Shown: positions 9,954 to 22,230 of the stretch, one piece after another
How the letters are laid out: every line of letters starts with the position of its first letter
Position numbering within the stretch: the stretch's first letter is position 1
NCBI GenBank assembly: GCA_963210315.1
Contig: OY723241.1
Location: 496,001-560,000, forward strand
Direction: 5' to 3'
Source of the DNA: Rhynchopus euleeides
Taxonomy: Eukaryota > Euglenozoa > Diplonemea > Diplonemida > Diplonemidae
Length of the DNA stretch: 64,000 nucleotides
Made by a program: the position numbers and the translations under genes
Notes under the pieces: model-generated
The model's database searches: none
The model's input: the letters and a program-made list of their open reading frames with translations, nothing else
What the model was told of the DNA's origin: nothing

Positions 9954-11529
9954 GGCATACAGTGCAAACGATAATTATTATCGCATATATACCAGATACG
10001 ATAATTTTCGGAAAATTGTCGCATACGATAATTCATTATCGCATACGATAATCCATTATCGTATGATGCGATAATGGATTATCGTATACGACCAGATACG
10101 ATAATTATTATCGTATGCGATAACATACGATAATCCCATTATCGTATGCGATACCCACCTGATTTTGCCCGAAACCAATCACCGAAATCTCCAGTTTACC
10201 ACCGCCAAACGCCACCAAACCCCGCCAAGGGCCACAATCAGCCACAAAATGGAGATCACTACCATTCTCCCAGCCCCAGGAAGGGTAAGATGAGCCTGTG
10301 GGGTTGGTCAAGGACTGGTTTTCGTCTTCGGAAGGGTGCCGTTGGGAAGAATATTCGATTTGCTTGACCGCACGACGCCGTTGGGTGAAGGAGAAGCCGT
10401 ACGGTACACTTCCTGTTCCTGGACGGACCGGGGTTCGATCCGTACTACAGGCCAAGCCCACTGCCCCCCTATAACAGGGAGGAAGATAGCACTTGCACAC
10501 CCGGACATTACTTGCACTGCATTCCACCCCGGTTCCAGGCACATTATTGCACCGCCTGAATGCCTGAAGTACCTCGATGTGCCCAGTTCCCCTGCTACAG
10601 CCAGGTAGTGGGCTGCCTCCTTGTCGCGGTGCAGCAACAGTTCGTTGGTGGCGGTGAGGGGGTGCCGGCTTGGGCCGTGGCGAAAGAGATGATTCAGGGA
10701 GACGCTATGTCATCACTGGTCGTCAGTCAGAGGGGAAGAACGGTGTTCCTCACTTTTTCACTGCTCACGGGAGCGAAGGCCAAGTCCAACATAAGTGGTA
10801 GCCTTGAAGAGAAATCTCCTGATCTCTCCAAACATTGCACCGAAGACCACACCTGCCTATCAGGTTCTTCCCCACCAGTCGAACAGTCTTTCTTGTTCAT
10901 GTTCTGGGCAGGGTGCTCTGTCTCGGTCACCCCGACACCTGCTCCAACTAGGCTAGCCCAACGTCTTCCCTCAGTGTTCTCACAGGGTGTCCTCAGTATC
11001 TGGGTCCCGACGGCAAGGCAGCGTACCAGTCGGCTTTGCGAACCCGCAACAGGCTGTACTGGTGGTTGCATACCGCCGCAAGTATGACCCTGTTGCTGCG
11101 TAGTCATGTTTTCCATGAAGTGGGGTGGCGACAGGGTGTAAGTTACGAGGGGAAGGGCATGTGGAACGGCCACTGCCCAATCCCCAGAGTCCTCTCCGCC
11201 CCACTGTGCCTGAAACTTCTTCAGACAGACATAGTGATGTGCATGTCATGGCACTATGTGTGTTGTGTCTCTGCCACCCATTTGTGAGGGACATTCTACA
11301 CTTCTGAGTGAAGCCCCCCGTCACCAATAATTCCAAGAAGCAAAAATGGCAGCTTCCGGCTCCACTTTTACCACTTTTTCAATGTGTTCTGGGCTGATTT
11401 CTGGTTTTCCGAAAATCTCAAAAAATTATCGCACCATTATCGTATATTATCGTATACGATAATATACGATAATGGGAGTACGATAATAATTATCGTATGC
11501 GATAATAATTATCGTTTGCACTGTATGCC
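9954..11529. mobile_element. TIR element C2 (GGCATAC termini, ACGATAAT/ATTATCGT subterminal array)
   Basis: TA at 9952-9953 precedes GGCATACAGTGCAAACG. The inverse, CGTTTGCACTGTATGCC, ends at 11529 and is followed by TA at 11530-11531. Inside both ends is a dense palindromic array of ACGATAAT/ATTATCGT units (about 9968-10150 and 11425-11516). A run of 12 C (9940-9951) lies to the left and element D2 abuts to the right. It has the same architecture as element C1, but the subterminal motif is entirely different. The interior has no recognisable transposase. Confidence 0.75.
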
Positions 11530-11531
11530 TA

Positions 11532-12679
11532 GGGGGGGTCAAATGCCACCCTTTTACGTGGACAAACACGATTTTTCAAAAAACCGGCGCAGAGGCCCCA
11601 AAGCCCCCGTAAACCCTCCAAACCCCCCCAGATCGGTCCGGAAACCCATCGAACCCCACTTTTCCACCATTCCGGGCACCTCAGGTGCCCGAATTGGGGT
11701 ACCTAAATTTTGTGCCACCGTTTGGTACCGGACAGTGCCACTGTGTGGGAGGTTGGAAAAGAAAATGCCCCAACACACCACATCTGAGGGTTGCAATGCA
11801 TGTTGCTTGCCAACCACGTCATCCGGTGGGTGTCAGGCGCTATGTAGGTGGCATTAGCCAGGTCTTCGATGAGTTCTGGCTTGTATATGTACCTCCCTGC
11901 CACCATGCACCGGGAGGCTGCCTGTAGGTACGGAACAAGTCCAGATGGTCGTGTGATTCCTGTGCAGCAGTGCTCCACAACCGGGATGTGTTGACAACGA
12001 CTGTTGCAACACGAGCTGTACATTCCGGGAACACACGAAGTGCGCTGTCGTGGTACCCATTGTGCCAGAATTGGTACTTGCTGCGGTCTACTTTGCCTGG
12101 CCCAAGAGCACTGGTACTGAACAGTGCAATATGCGTGGCGAGGTGAATGCAACGGAAGCGCGCAAAGTCAATACAGCTCTCGGATGGCGGGTGGTGGTGT
12201 CACTAGTGTGTGACGTTCACTCGAGGATACAACGCATCACAATGAATCAGCAACCGTGGACCGAGTACAATACGCTCTCTGTGGCTGGTGTGGGGGACAA
12301 AGGCAGTGCCTGTGCCGCAGGCAGGGAGGTACATATACAAGCCAGAACACATCGAAGACCTGGCTGATGCCACCTACATAGCGCCTGACACCCACCGGAT
12401 GACGTGGTTGGCAAGCAACATGCATTGCAACCCTCAGATGTGGTGTGTTGGGGCATTTTCTTTTCCAACCTCCCACACAGTGGCACTGTACGGTACCAAA
12501 CGGTGGCACAAAATTTAGGTACCCCAATTCGGGCACCTGAGGTGCCCGGAATGGTGGAAAAGTGGGGTTCGATGGGTTTCCGGACCGATCTGGGGGGGTT
12601 TGGAGGGTTTACGGGGGCTTTGGGGCCTCTGCGCCGGTTTTTTGAAAAATCGTGTTTGTCACCCCCATTTGACCCCCCC
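11532..12679. mobile_element. TIR element D2 (GGGGGGGTCAAATG termini, about 370-bp TIRs)
   Basis: The element starts GGGGGGGTCAAATGCC and ends CATTTGACCCCCCC. TA lies at 11530-11531 and 12680-12681, and a run of 13 C follows (12682-12694). The two arms (about 11532-11902 and about 12318-12679) are near-perfect inverted copies, leaving only about 415 bp between them. Small differences occur at the tips (a CCACCC block against CCCCC). Open frames in the arms are mirror images of each other and are not credible genes. It is probably a non-autonomous relative of D1. Confidence 0.8.
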
Positions 12680-12694
12680 TACCCCCCCCCCCCC

Positions 12695-15600
12695 ACCCCA
12701 CTCTCCCATGCCGAGTGATGCGGCGAAAGTGTTCCGTTGCACCGCTCACTCTCGCTCACCCCCCTTCCAAACATGAGAAACGTTTTGAACAAACTCATTG
12801 GGGGCGCGTCGAGCGGTGGACGGGTGATGCATATCTGTGAGGTGTGCCTGTCGGCAGTAGATATCTCGCATCACAAAAGAGCAGAAGGTTATGTGCCTGT
12901 TGGTGCGATGTACGTGCGATGCGCTCTCTCTCTGGATCTGCAAAGACAGAAATAGAGAACGGCATTCACGATGTGCGCGTGGGGGTAGGAGCCTGTGCAG
13001 GTGACAGCGCGGAGGACCAATAAGGTGCAAACTGATTTGAACACCTGCTGCAAAGAAGGGTGCCAAAAATATACGACGATGCAAAGGGTTATGCGGAGTT
13101 GTGCCAACCTCAGACGATGGCGTAGGCCCTAGGAAGGCTGCTGGCTCCCACCAGAGGCAGCATCTCACTGACACAGTGAACGCAAAGAGGCATCGGGTCG
13201 TGGCTCGATCAGACTTGTTGTTCTACTGTGGACTACACACACGGAGCGAAACAGGGTGTGTGTGTGTGTGGTGTGTGGTTCAGTGCGCAGAGTGGCCATG
13301 GATGGCAGTGGAATTTTTCGACACCAGAGAATTCATCTTTGGCGCCTTTTCCCCTGCACAGCTTTCACAGAAAATGTGCTGGTTCTTATTTTATTCTTGC
13401 GATGTTGCTCCATGCAAACCCATGCGTCGTACACCATGACTGCACCCCCCAGGGAAACCGCAGCCACAAGATGTGACTTCAATCTGGGAGCGCGCCAACA
13501 CCTTCCTTCGGTGAGTGGGCAGGTGTTGGCAGGGGGTGGTGTGGTACGGTGTAATATACTTGAATTTGTTTTGCGTTTTGCACGGTTGTCCGGATGCGAA
13601 CTCATCAGCCCCACCCGCCCCGCCCCCCTTTTCCCTCCTTCCCCGAAAGAGAGGAGGCGCTATTTTTTTTTGCTTCTTGAATCTTGATCGGCAATCAGGG
13701 CATCTGAGCCTCCGGGGCACACAGCTGCTGCCGAGAGCACGACCTCGAGACCATCTGGAGACGTAACACAAGCGAGGTTAATTTTTATTGAGACAGTTGC
13801 TGAGAGTCGTATTGGAAGAGAGCAGAGCAAACCACACCCAACCAGAAAAGCAATCTGGATTATCACCGCAGAGAATCGATGCCCACACACACATGCCCCT
13901 TGAGGGACGTGGGGGCAACGCCGTGGCATGATCCCGATCCATGCCACATGCTCTTCTGATGAAAGATTTTCTGCCTGCACACACCCCACCCCCCATCCAC
14001 TTCTGCTATGCCACGGATCACATAACTCAGCACCGAGCTCGTCGCGCGCAGACGGGCTCTGGGCACTGGGTGCAGAAATATGTTCAGCCCCACCCGCCCA
14101 CCCCCAATTCCCGCCCACCACCCAACCGCCTCCCCTAGTCAACCGCCCTCAATGTTTGTCGCAACCACGGGAAGTAGTACATATTACGGGAGGGGGCAGA
14201 AACTTCCCCCCGGCGTAACCAAGTTGTGTTCTTGCTGCTTGGGGGCGAATCGAGCCCCGGGGGGGCAGCAAGAAGATACTGGTTTGGATATAAAAAAAAG
14301 GGGTACGGGTAAAACAGAACGGACAGATCTCTGAAAGAAATGAACTGAATGAAAACGAGAGAGACCGAGAAACGGGTGTCTGAGGGGGGGGGGGGGGGGA
14401 TACGTTTTGACACCCATGCAGTGTGGCTGAAAAATGCCACCAACATCACCGCCGTAAAAGCCGGTATTTCTTTTGTTGCAAAAAAAAGAAACAATCTGCT
14501 GTTGGAAACATACCACGCGTGGGGTTGGCTGGTTGGTGGGGCGGGCTTTGGGTGGCACACGGGTATACCGCGCAGTATCATCGTGAAATGAAAATGCGCC
14601 GGTCAAAAGTCTGGACAATACACACGGACCATGCCTTGCGTCAGGCCACCTCACTCAAGACGTGGGCACACCACCCGCACATTAGCTGGCGATATGATTT
14701 TGGCCAGACTCGGGTTTGTCCAAAAGTGACAAAATAACCATCAAGCCTGGCGACACACACGGAAGAGGGATAACAAAGATACACAACGGCAATTCGGCGA
14801 AAGGCGTTCAGCTCAGCAAAGCAAAGAGCCGCTATCAAGCGTGCTATGCGCGCTGTCATGTACTGCACTCTGAAGATGGTATGGAAATAACAAAAGGAAC
14901 GCGATGCCAGGCCATGAGTGGGTCGTGTCCTGCAGGGTGGCGGGGGTGGTGCGGGGAGGGGTGGCAATGGAAGGGATGCCGTAAAAAAAGGGCGGGGGTG
15001 GGAAGAGAGAGAGAGAGAGAAACAGGTAAGAACCCAACAGAAAAAAAGGCTGGCAAAGGGGGGAGGGGTTTTTTTTTTGCAATTCTTCCCACGCTGTTGG
15101 GCCGACGCCGAACACTCCAAATTGAAAAAAAAACTCACCGAAGAGCACACACGCGCACGCCCCTCGCAGGTTAGCACAGCTGATTCACCCCACCCCACCC
15201 CACCCCCCACTGGCTTCAGGCAGAGTCCTGGTGGACATCGGTAGCTGATGATGATCATAATGCCTGCCAGGCCCAGATGTCTGTGCCGCACACCGTGGCC
15301 AGCCACATAACACACACGTAAATATGTTTGCAGTACATGTGCAGAACACACCGCACCGAGCAAACCCTGCTCCTGGCATGATATCCACTGTCAACACTGT
15401 ATCACACACACGTTTATCCCTTTGTGTAGTGTAAGTTGCACCGAGCGAGCTCTAATGCTACACCCCACTGCCCACACACATACACACTCGTGAATCTTGT
15501 TGGAAAGTGTCGGTAGCACGACGAATGGGCACCATCCTATACACACCATCCTCCAGACCCATGCCGAGCGCACCCTCTACCCCGTGTCAGTTGCCCCACT

Positions 15601-15943
15601 GCTGCACCGCAGAGCTGAACCCCTCAAGCCGTGGGGCACACACATGCACACACGCCACACCACACGAAATACAAGTGATTTTGACCCGCCACCCTCGCCT
15701 CATCGACCTCTGGGCGAACCCAACGTTTGATACAGCCGCAGCCTCTCTGGAAACACCTAACCGTCCGTCTCATCGGGGTGTCGGGGCAAACACCACCAAC
15801 ACCCCCTGCACGCGGTGTGCTCGCCAGCCTCAGGTGACCCAGCCGGGAAGGCGAAGCAGGGTCTGGTGGGAATGGGCAGGGGGGCGCACCCCGGTGCCTA
15901 CGTGTCTACACCACGGCAGAGGCAAAGAGTCGCGCCCGGTGCG
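12695..15943. other. Gene-free, simple-repeat-rich intergenic region
   Basis: No gene recognised. The region includes a (GT)n tract at 13257-13270, a G-run of about 15 at 14384-14399, a (GA)n tract near 15005-15020, T- and A-runs, and a repeated CACACAC context at 15400-15490. The longer open frames on either strand are low-complexity and lack domains. Confidence 0.5.
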
Positions 15944-18900
15944 TCACCGCGTGTTGGCAGGGGTGACGAGTTTCTGAAGCTTTTTGTAGAAGTCTTCGTA
16001 CTCCACCTCGCTGCCCAGATGCTTGCGGAGGAGCTGTCGGTGTGTGGGGGGGGTGTTGCACGGGGGTCTTCTCCGGTGATATCCGGGAGCTGAAATCGTG
16101 CTCCTTTCGCTTTATTATAGACACCCTGTCCAGCAACTGTGGGAGAACAGTTCCGGACTACTTTTTGTTGAGCGCACACTTGCTGTCTCAAGGCTGTGTT
16201 GAGGCCCTGTGAAGTGGCATGAGGTGCTAATCTAAAAGCTTCAGTCGTACGATTTCCTTCGTTACTTCGCGACTTCGCTACGCTTCGTCGCTCGTAACTA
16301 GTAAAAATAAATTGTGCGGACAAAAAAAATCAGGTGGCTGCACTACTACACTACCGAACCTCTCAGATGTTGGCACCAGCGGGGCAACCTCAAACGATTT
16401 CAGGCCACAGCAACAAGAGCACAGGGACACACCTCCATGGTCTGCACAGCCCCGAGGCACACGCACATCAGATACGACACCCTGTCGAGCGGGCCTGTCT
16501 CGCGCTGCTGCACGTCCGCCAGGCTGCCGCTCATACGGAGGCGCTCCTCCTGCTGGAGGGAGGCACCGGAGCGGATCAGCAGCACCCAGTCCTTCTCAGA
16601 CTCCTTGACCTTCTGTGGCGGGGTGGCAGAAGGCGGGTGGGCGGCATGGCGGTGGGGGTGCAGGCAGCATGGTGTCGGGTGTGCCTCAGGAAGAGGGCGG
16701 CGGGCATACCTCGAAGTGTTGGTGGAGCAGCTCGATCTGAGAGTTCTGCAGCAGCTGCATCAGGCACACGGGCATGAGCTGGGGCTGCTGCTCGCCCAGC
16801 ATCAGCAGGCCGTCGAAGTAACTCTTCTTGATGCACGTCTGCCGCACCTGTTGGGGGTTGGCGGAGGTTGTGTGTGTCGCCAGTCTTAAACCAAACAAAC
16901 GCAAAAAACCCCCGGCTGTCCCAGATGCTTTGCACGGCGCAGCTGCCCAATACAGCTTGCCCCCCTCCCCCTCCCACGGTCACAACCTCCCCCCTTCTGA
17001 GAACATACCTCATCCGGCGTGTAGTAATACGTGGCAGTATCCTTCAGGATCTGCCCGAGCAATCCTTCCAGACGCTTGCGGTACTTCTGCTGCGCCATGA
17101 CATCACGCGCAGGCGCACGCCCCACAACGGTACGGTTCAGCGCCTCCTTCGGGGAAGGCGCCTTCGGCACCTCGCACCGGGTAATGGTATGCACCAGCAC
17201 TGTGATGTACTGGTCCATGAACCCCGCCCGCCTGCACACATCACGGTGCTCCTCCGCAAGGTACCTGCAGTAGTCGAGATAGAGCTCGCTGTACTCATGC
17301 TTGCCCCTCCACACGACACCCACCAGCTCGTGCGCACCCTCCTGCACCGTGCGTGAGGCGGCCGCCCGCACGACAGACCAATCCAGGGCGGGGTAGCTCT
17401 TCACCGCCATCTTCTGCGCCTTCATCGCACAGTCCAACCCGCAGGCAAAGAGGTAGGGCAGGTAGTAGATCAGGCACGCCACCGTCAGGGGCCCCTGGCT
17501 CTCCACCTCGTGGATGGCCGCGATGTCGCGCCGCATGATCAGCGAGTCGATCCCCAGGGGGCGGGACCCCAGCACTGCCACATCCTCCTGCGACAGCGGC
17601 TGCCACATGTGTGCCACGTTCTCAGAGTAGGGGCAGGACGCGGGGTGCACGAGGTAGCCCCGCGGCAGCGGGAGGCGCGGCTCGGGGAGGATGCACTGCA
17701 GCAGGTAGGTCAGGGCGATGAAGTTGCCCGTCTCGCTGCCAACAGCGGCGCACTGCATGGTGAGCTCGTTGAGGGATGACCGCATGTCCTTCAGCAGGGA
17801 GCGCTTGCTCATGAAGTGCAGCAGGTGCACCACCACATTCTCGCCTCCGGAGGCCAGCGTGTCGCGCCCTGGAAAGGCCTCGGCGTGGCGCAGCACCACG
17901 ACGGGGTTGCAGCGCAGGCGGAAGTACATCCCCAGCAGGGAGGCGACCTTCTCGCGCAGCGAGCTGCGGGAGGTCTGCGAGTTGAGCGGGGACGACGAAT
18001 CGGCGCCGCCGGCGCCCGCCCCCTCGAGGAGCAGGTTGGTGTCCAGCACGGCGAGCAGCAGCTCCACCCACTCCGACACGGCGGAGAAGGCGGCGAGCTG
18101 CGGGGTGAGGTCCGTCACCGCCGCACCGAAGGAGAGCTGCAGCTCGTAGTCGCGGATGGCGACGTGCGCCTTGTCTGTCGCATCGGCAAACCGTTTCAGA
18201 TCCCGCTCGCCCATGACGGGGGGTGCGATCAGGACACACCCATCGATGTCTTCGTCAACCTCCAGCTCATCGTGGGGCTGCTTCACCGGCTCCAGAGGCG
18301 GGGGTGTCGGCGACACAGCAGCGGCGGCGGCGGCAGCTGCAGCGGGCTGCAGGGCGGGGCCAGCGGAGCCGCCCGACGCATGCGAGGACCCCGATGCCGA
18401 AAGGGGGGCCTCCCGGCCCGCCTCGGCGCTCCCCGCGTCGGGGATTGGGGCTGCAGCCTCCACCTCCCGCTGCTCCTTCTCCTGCCCCTGCTGCTGATCC
18501 TGCTGCTGCTCTGCTTCTTCAGCCCCCGCCTCCTCCGAGGGCTCCGCCTCGGGCGCCGCAGCTGCGGCAGCCGCAGCGTCAGCCGCCGCCGCCGCCGCCG
18601 CATCCCCGGCAGCGGCAGCAGCAGCAGCCGTGGCAGCTGCGGCAGCCGCCGCCGCAACAGCCTCCCCCTCGCTGCTGGGGTCCTGGTGGCGGTGCTGCTG
18701 GGCCTCGCCCTGCCCCGCCTCCGCCTCCACCTCCGCCTCTGCTTCCGCCTCCTGCTGCTGCTGCTGCTCCCCCTGGGGCGCCTCGGCGGCCCCCACCGCA
18801 GCCTCCGCCTCCTGCGCGGTGTCCTGCCGCGCGGCACCCTCGGTGGACCCGTTGCTGAACACGACTGAGCCCTCCAGCCGGGAGGGCGACGCCATGCCGC

Positions 18901-20860
18901 CCTCCGACACGCTGTCCTGCGAGGAGGACGGCGGCGGCACTCCAGCAGCGCCGCCGCCGTTCTGCTCGGGCGCCACGGGTGGCGCCTGCGAGACGCCCCC
19001 CGGCGTGAACAGCGCCGGCGCGTCGCGGAGCAGGTCCTCCACACTCGCTGCAGGCTTCGGCCCCCTCTCCTTCTCCTTCTTGCCCCGCCCCTTCGCGCCG
19101 TCGGCGCCCCCATCCTCCTTCTGCTTCCGCCGCACCACGGTCTTCTTCACACGCTTCTTCCCGCCGCGCGACTCACCGCCCCCCTCCCCTTTGTCCTTTG
19201 CGGAGGAGAGCTCCAACACCACGGGGCCGTCCGCCTCGGCCACCTCCTCCACCACCTGCGGCTCCTGCAACACCTGCGGCGGCGGCGGCGCCACCGCCGC
19301 CACATCGTCCTCCGCAACAGCCTCCACCACCGGCTCCTCCACCGGCACGGCAGCCGCGGGGACAGCTGCTGTGGGTGACGCCGATGCTGATGCCGACGCC
19401 GGAGCATCGAGCGGGGGTGTGATGGCGGTGGGCGGCAGCACCGGCGGCAGGGGGTTGCGGTCCGCAGGGGCTGACAGCCACAGCAGAGACAGATACGTCT
19501 GCCGCGTCGGGTCCGCCATGCGCCCCGCGGTGGAATCCGCGCTGTGCATCGCATACAGCACGGGGGAGGCCCCGACGGTGGAGGCGACGACACGCATCAG
19601 ACCCTTGAGGTAGCGGATGGCCACCACCTCCACCGACTGGGTGTTGAGGATCAGAATCGCATCCTCACCCCAGGCTGCGAGGAGGGGCGCCCCCTCGCTT
19701 TCCAGAGGCATGAGGAAGGGCACCGGGGAGATCTTGTGCACCGACATGTCGCTCCGACCCGCGAGCCCCAGAGACAGCGCGTGGTAATACGCCTCGTCCT
19801 GCAGAGTGATGCTGGCCTTCCGCCACACCTCGTCGTTCCCCAGCTCCTGCCACTGCGCCATCTCCGTGACGCCCTTCACCCCGCCGTGCTCCTCCGATTT
19901 GAGGAACAGCTTCTGCTTCTGCGCATCCGTCGCAGCCCACACACCCCCTGTGGAGAACAGAGTGCCCCCTCCATCGCTCCGCTTATACTTCGGGCGCCCC
20001 TCGTGATCCCCCACCTTTTCGTAGACCCCGTTGATGCTCGCCGAGGCGCCTGTGAGCATCAGGGTGTCGCTGTCCGCATCCGGGGTGTGGCGGAACATCA
20101 GCGTCTTCTGCACAGACCCTGTGAGGGGACCCGCCTTCCACAAGCGGGTGTCAAAGTCCTTCCGGGGGCGGGAGGCGTACACCAGGCTGTGCGCGCAGCA
20201 CGCCCCGTGGATCCCCTCGCGGGGCTGCCTCCCGATGGGTGTGGGGGCAAGGCCCTCCTCCGGCGGCACGGACACCCGCAGGGTGACGGAGCGGCGGAGT
20301 GTCGATGCGACGAGGAGTGCCGGGATGGGCTCCGCCCCGGGGTCTGGGGTGGGGGCGCCCTCTGTGGTGGCGGGGGAGCAGTGCAGCTGCACCACGGAGC
20401 ACTCCTCGGAGATGACGGAGAAGACACCCATGTGGGGCGGCGCGGTGCAGATCGCAAACACCTGGCCTCCGTTGTCCGCGGTGTAGAAGTTTCCCGAGCA
20501 GGGCGACCAGGCGATGGCGGTGACGAATGTGCCGTGCCGGGTGTGATGCAGCTTTGCTGTGAGGGAGGAGACCTCAACGATAACAGGGATGTGCCCTGCG
20601 GCTGCAGCGTAGACAAGGCCCAGGTACGCTTCGTCGGGGCTGAGGGAGGCGTGGGCGACGGACACGGCTAGGCCCCCCCGGAGACCGGAGGGTAGGGCTG
20701 CGTCGGAGGAGATGCGGCCGATGACCCCCATGCTGCGCCTGTCGTAGAGGAGGACATCGCCCAGCTCGCTCCCGGTGGCGACGTAGTGTGCGGAGACATC
20801 GAAGCAGCGGAGGCTGTCGTTGCCCTGCAGCGCAACCGGGGTCACGCTGAGCTTCTGCAT
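15944..20860 (-). CDS. Large WD40-repeat protein, HPS5/TECPR2-like (4 exons)
   Basis: The exons I infer are 20860-17009, 16847-16710, 16612-16433 and 16033-15944. All introns are GT-AG (161, 97 and 399 nt) and all are in phase 0, giving about 1419 residues. The start is MQKLSV at 20860; the open frame continues upstream only as low-complexity sequence, and a C/T tract ending in CAG lies 2 nt before this ATG. The N-terminal 350 residues resemble a WD40 propeller, including a 'Y.sRP..DfdtRLWK' segment like that of HPS5 (BLOC-2) and TECPR2. Residues about 560-960 are disordered and very rich in Ala, Glu, Gln and Pro. The C-terminal 450 residues are helical, as in vesicle-trafficking scaffolds, and end KKLQKLVTPANTR. 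A role in endolysosomal trafficking is inferred. Other WD40/alpha-solenoid coat-like proteins remain possible. Confidence 0.65.
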
Positions 20861-20890
20861 GGCTGGGGAGAGGGGGGGGTGGGGGTGGGG
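20861..20890 (-). promoter_or_regulatory. Strong putative trans-splice acceptor
   Basis: On the minus strand, ACCCCCCCCTCTCCCCAG ends at 20863, leaving just CC before the ATG of the HPS5-like gene. A long C/T tract plus CAG two nucleotides from the start codon leaves essentially no native 5' UTR, which is most easily explained by an added leader. Confidence 0.55.
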
Positions 20891-22230
20891 GTGGGGGGTG
20901 TGTGGGGGGAGGCAGGCGCGCACGTGCGCGTGCGCTGGGGGAGGGGGTGGGGTATGCACGTGTGGTGTGGTGTGTGTTGTGTGCAGGGGCGGTTCTGCCC
21001 ACCCACCCCCTGTCCCCTCTCCTCCCTCCCCCTCCCCCCCCCCCCCCCGGCCTCGTCCACCCCCCGCCGTCCAAGCGTGTGTTGGCGGCTGCTTGAGGAG
21101 GGTGTGTGGGTGTGAGCTTGGGTTTAGAGGGGAGGGGCGCAGGATGCGCTTCGCTGTGTGCGGTGGGGCGGGGGGCACGCGAGGTAATTCACAAAGCCTT
21201 TTTCAAGAAATGGGCGTTCGGTGTTCCGATTCTGCAGTTGCAGGATTGGTTTGCTGCGAGATATGTGGGATGGGGGTGGGGGTCGGGGTCGGGGTCAGTG
21301 AGGCGGTTCGTTGCGAGATGCTGCCGCCTGTTTTCCTCCACCCTCCCCCACCCCACTGTGATGCATCCGGTGCAAGGTTAGGGAGCACCAAGCTTCACAG
21401 CGGCAAAACAGCAATACGGCCAGCGTCAAACGTGCTCTGCGCACCAGCCCCCAACCTCCATCGGACCGAGGCTTCTCGCGGGGTTGTGTGCTAAAGCGTC
21501 CACCGCATCTGCCATCCTTGAATGCTGGTTTGGAAGGCCGAAGCTGCAACGAAGAAAGCGGTCTGCAACGTTTTGCAAGGTTTCTTTTCACAATACAAGG
21601 GTGTGGAGAACAGCTGAGGCGGTGTTGAAATGGCAAATCCGATGTGCCTGCAAACCGGAAAGGGGGAAAGCTCGCCGCTTCAGTTCTTCCCGCTCTTGCG
21701 TCGCAACGCTTCCTCTCACACTTCCTCACCCTCTCGCCTGGCGAAGGGGTGGAACCCAATGGCCTGCTGCCTTGATGTGGGTGCGGAGCACATCGTACCC
21801 CGAGATCTGCTCGACACACACAAATGAGGCAGGGCCTTCGGAATCACCCCTACACTTTCACTTTATAAATGTGCTCAACCCAAGGCAGGGCTGCTGTCTG
21901 TGCGCTCAAAGAAACCAACTCTCCACAGCCCGATGGTGGGGGCTTTGCCGGTGTTGCCCAAAGCGCTCGCCCTCCCCCACTCCATCCCTTTGCCAGGAGT
22001 CCCGTTGGAATCATAAAGCACCGATACACATCACACACACGTGAATATTTTTTTCGCACTCACTTATTTCGCACGCACGCACCCCCAACGGCACCTCCCA
22101 TCGGACACAGTCGTGGGTTGAAGGGACTCCTCCCCACAGCGGCCTCCACCGTGACTCCACCGCGACCGACACTCGTCCAAACCATTCAAAGGGGCTCTCA
22201 GGCAGCATCGGGCACAGCCACACTCGACTC
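20891..22230. other. Intergenic between HPS5-like and chromodomain genes
   Basis: No gene is recognised. Notable are GGGGTGG-type G-rich runs at 20870-20960, a C-run near 21035-21048 and (GGGGTC)n at 21277-21297. The frames here carry no recognisable domain. Confidence 0.5.

Noticed and set aside
10430..10460. GGTTCGATCC box resembling a tRNA T-arm
   Set aside because: No matching A box, anticodon arm or acceptor stem can be paired at the required spacing.
11703..12518. Pairs of similar ORFs at the two ends of element D2
   Set aside because: They are mirror translations of the inverted arms, not a gene duplication.
17816..20671. Large plus-strand open frames opposite the HPS5-like gene
   Set aside because: These are antisense shadows of a GC-rich gene, with composition dictated by the complementary strand and no domains.
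20861..21178. Upstream extension of the HPS5-like frame (about 106 residues)
   Set aside because: It is Pro/His/Gly low-complexity from C-rich intergenic DNA, and a strong acceptor lies 2 nt before the internal ATG.
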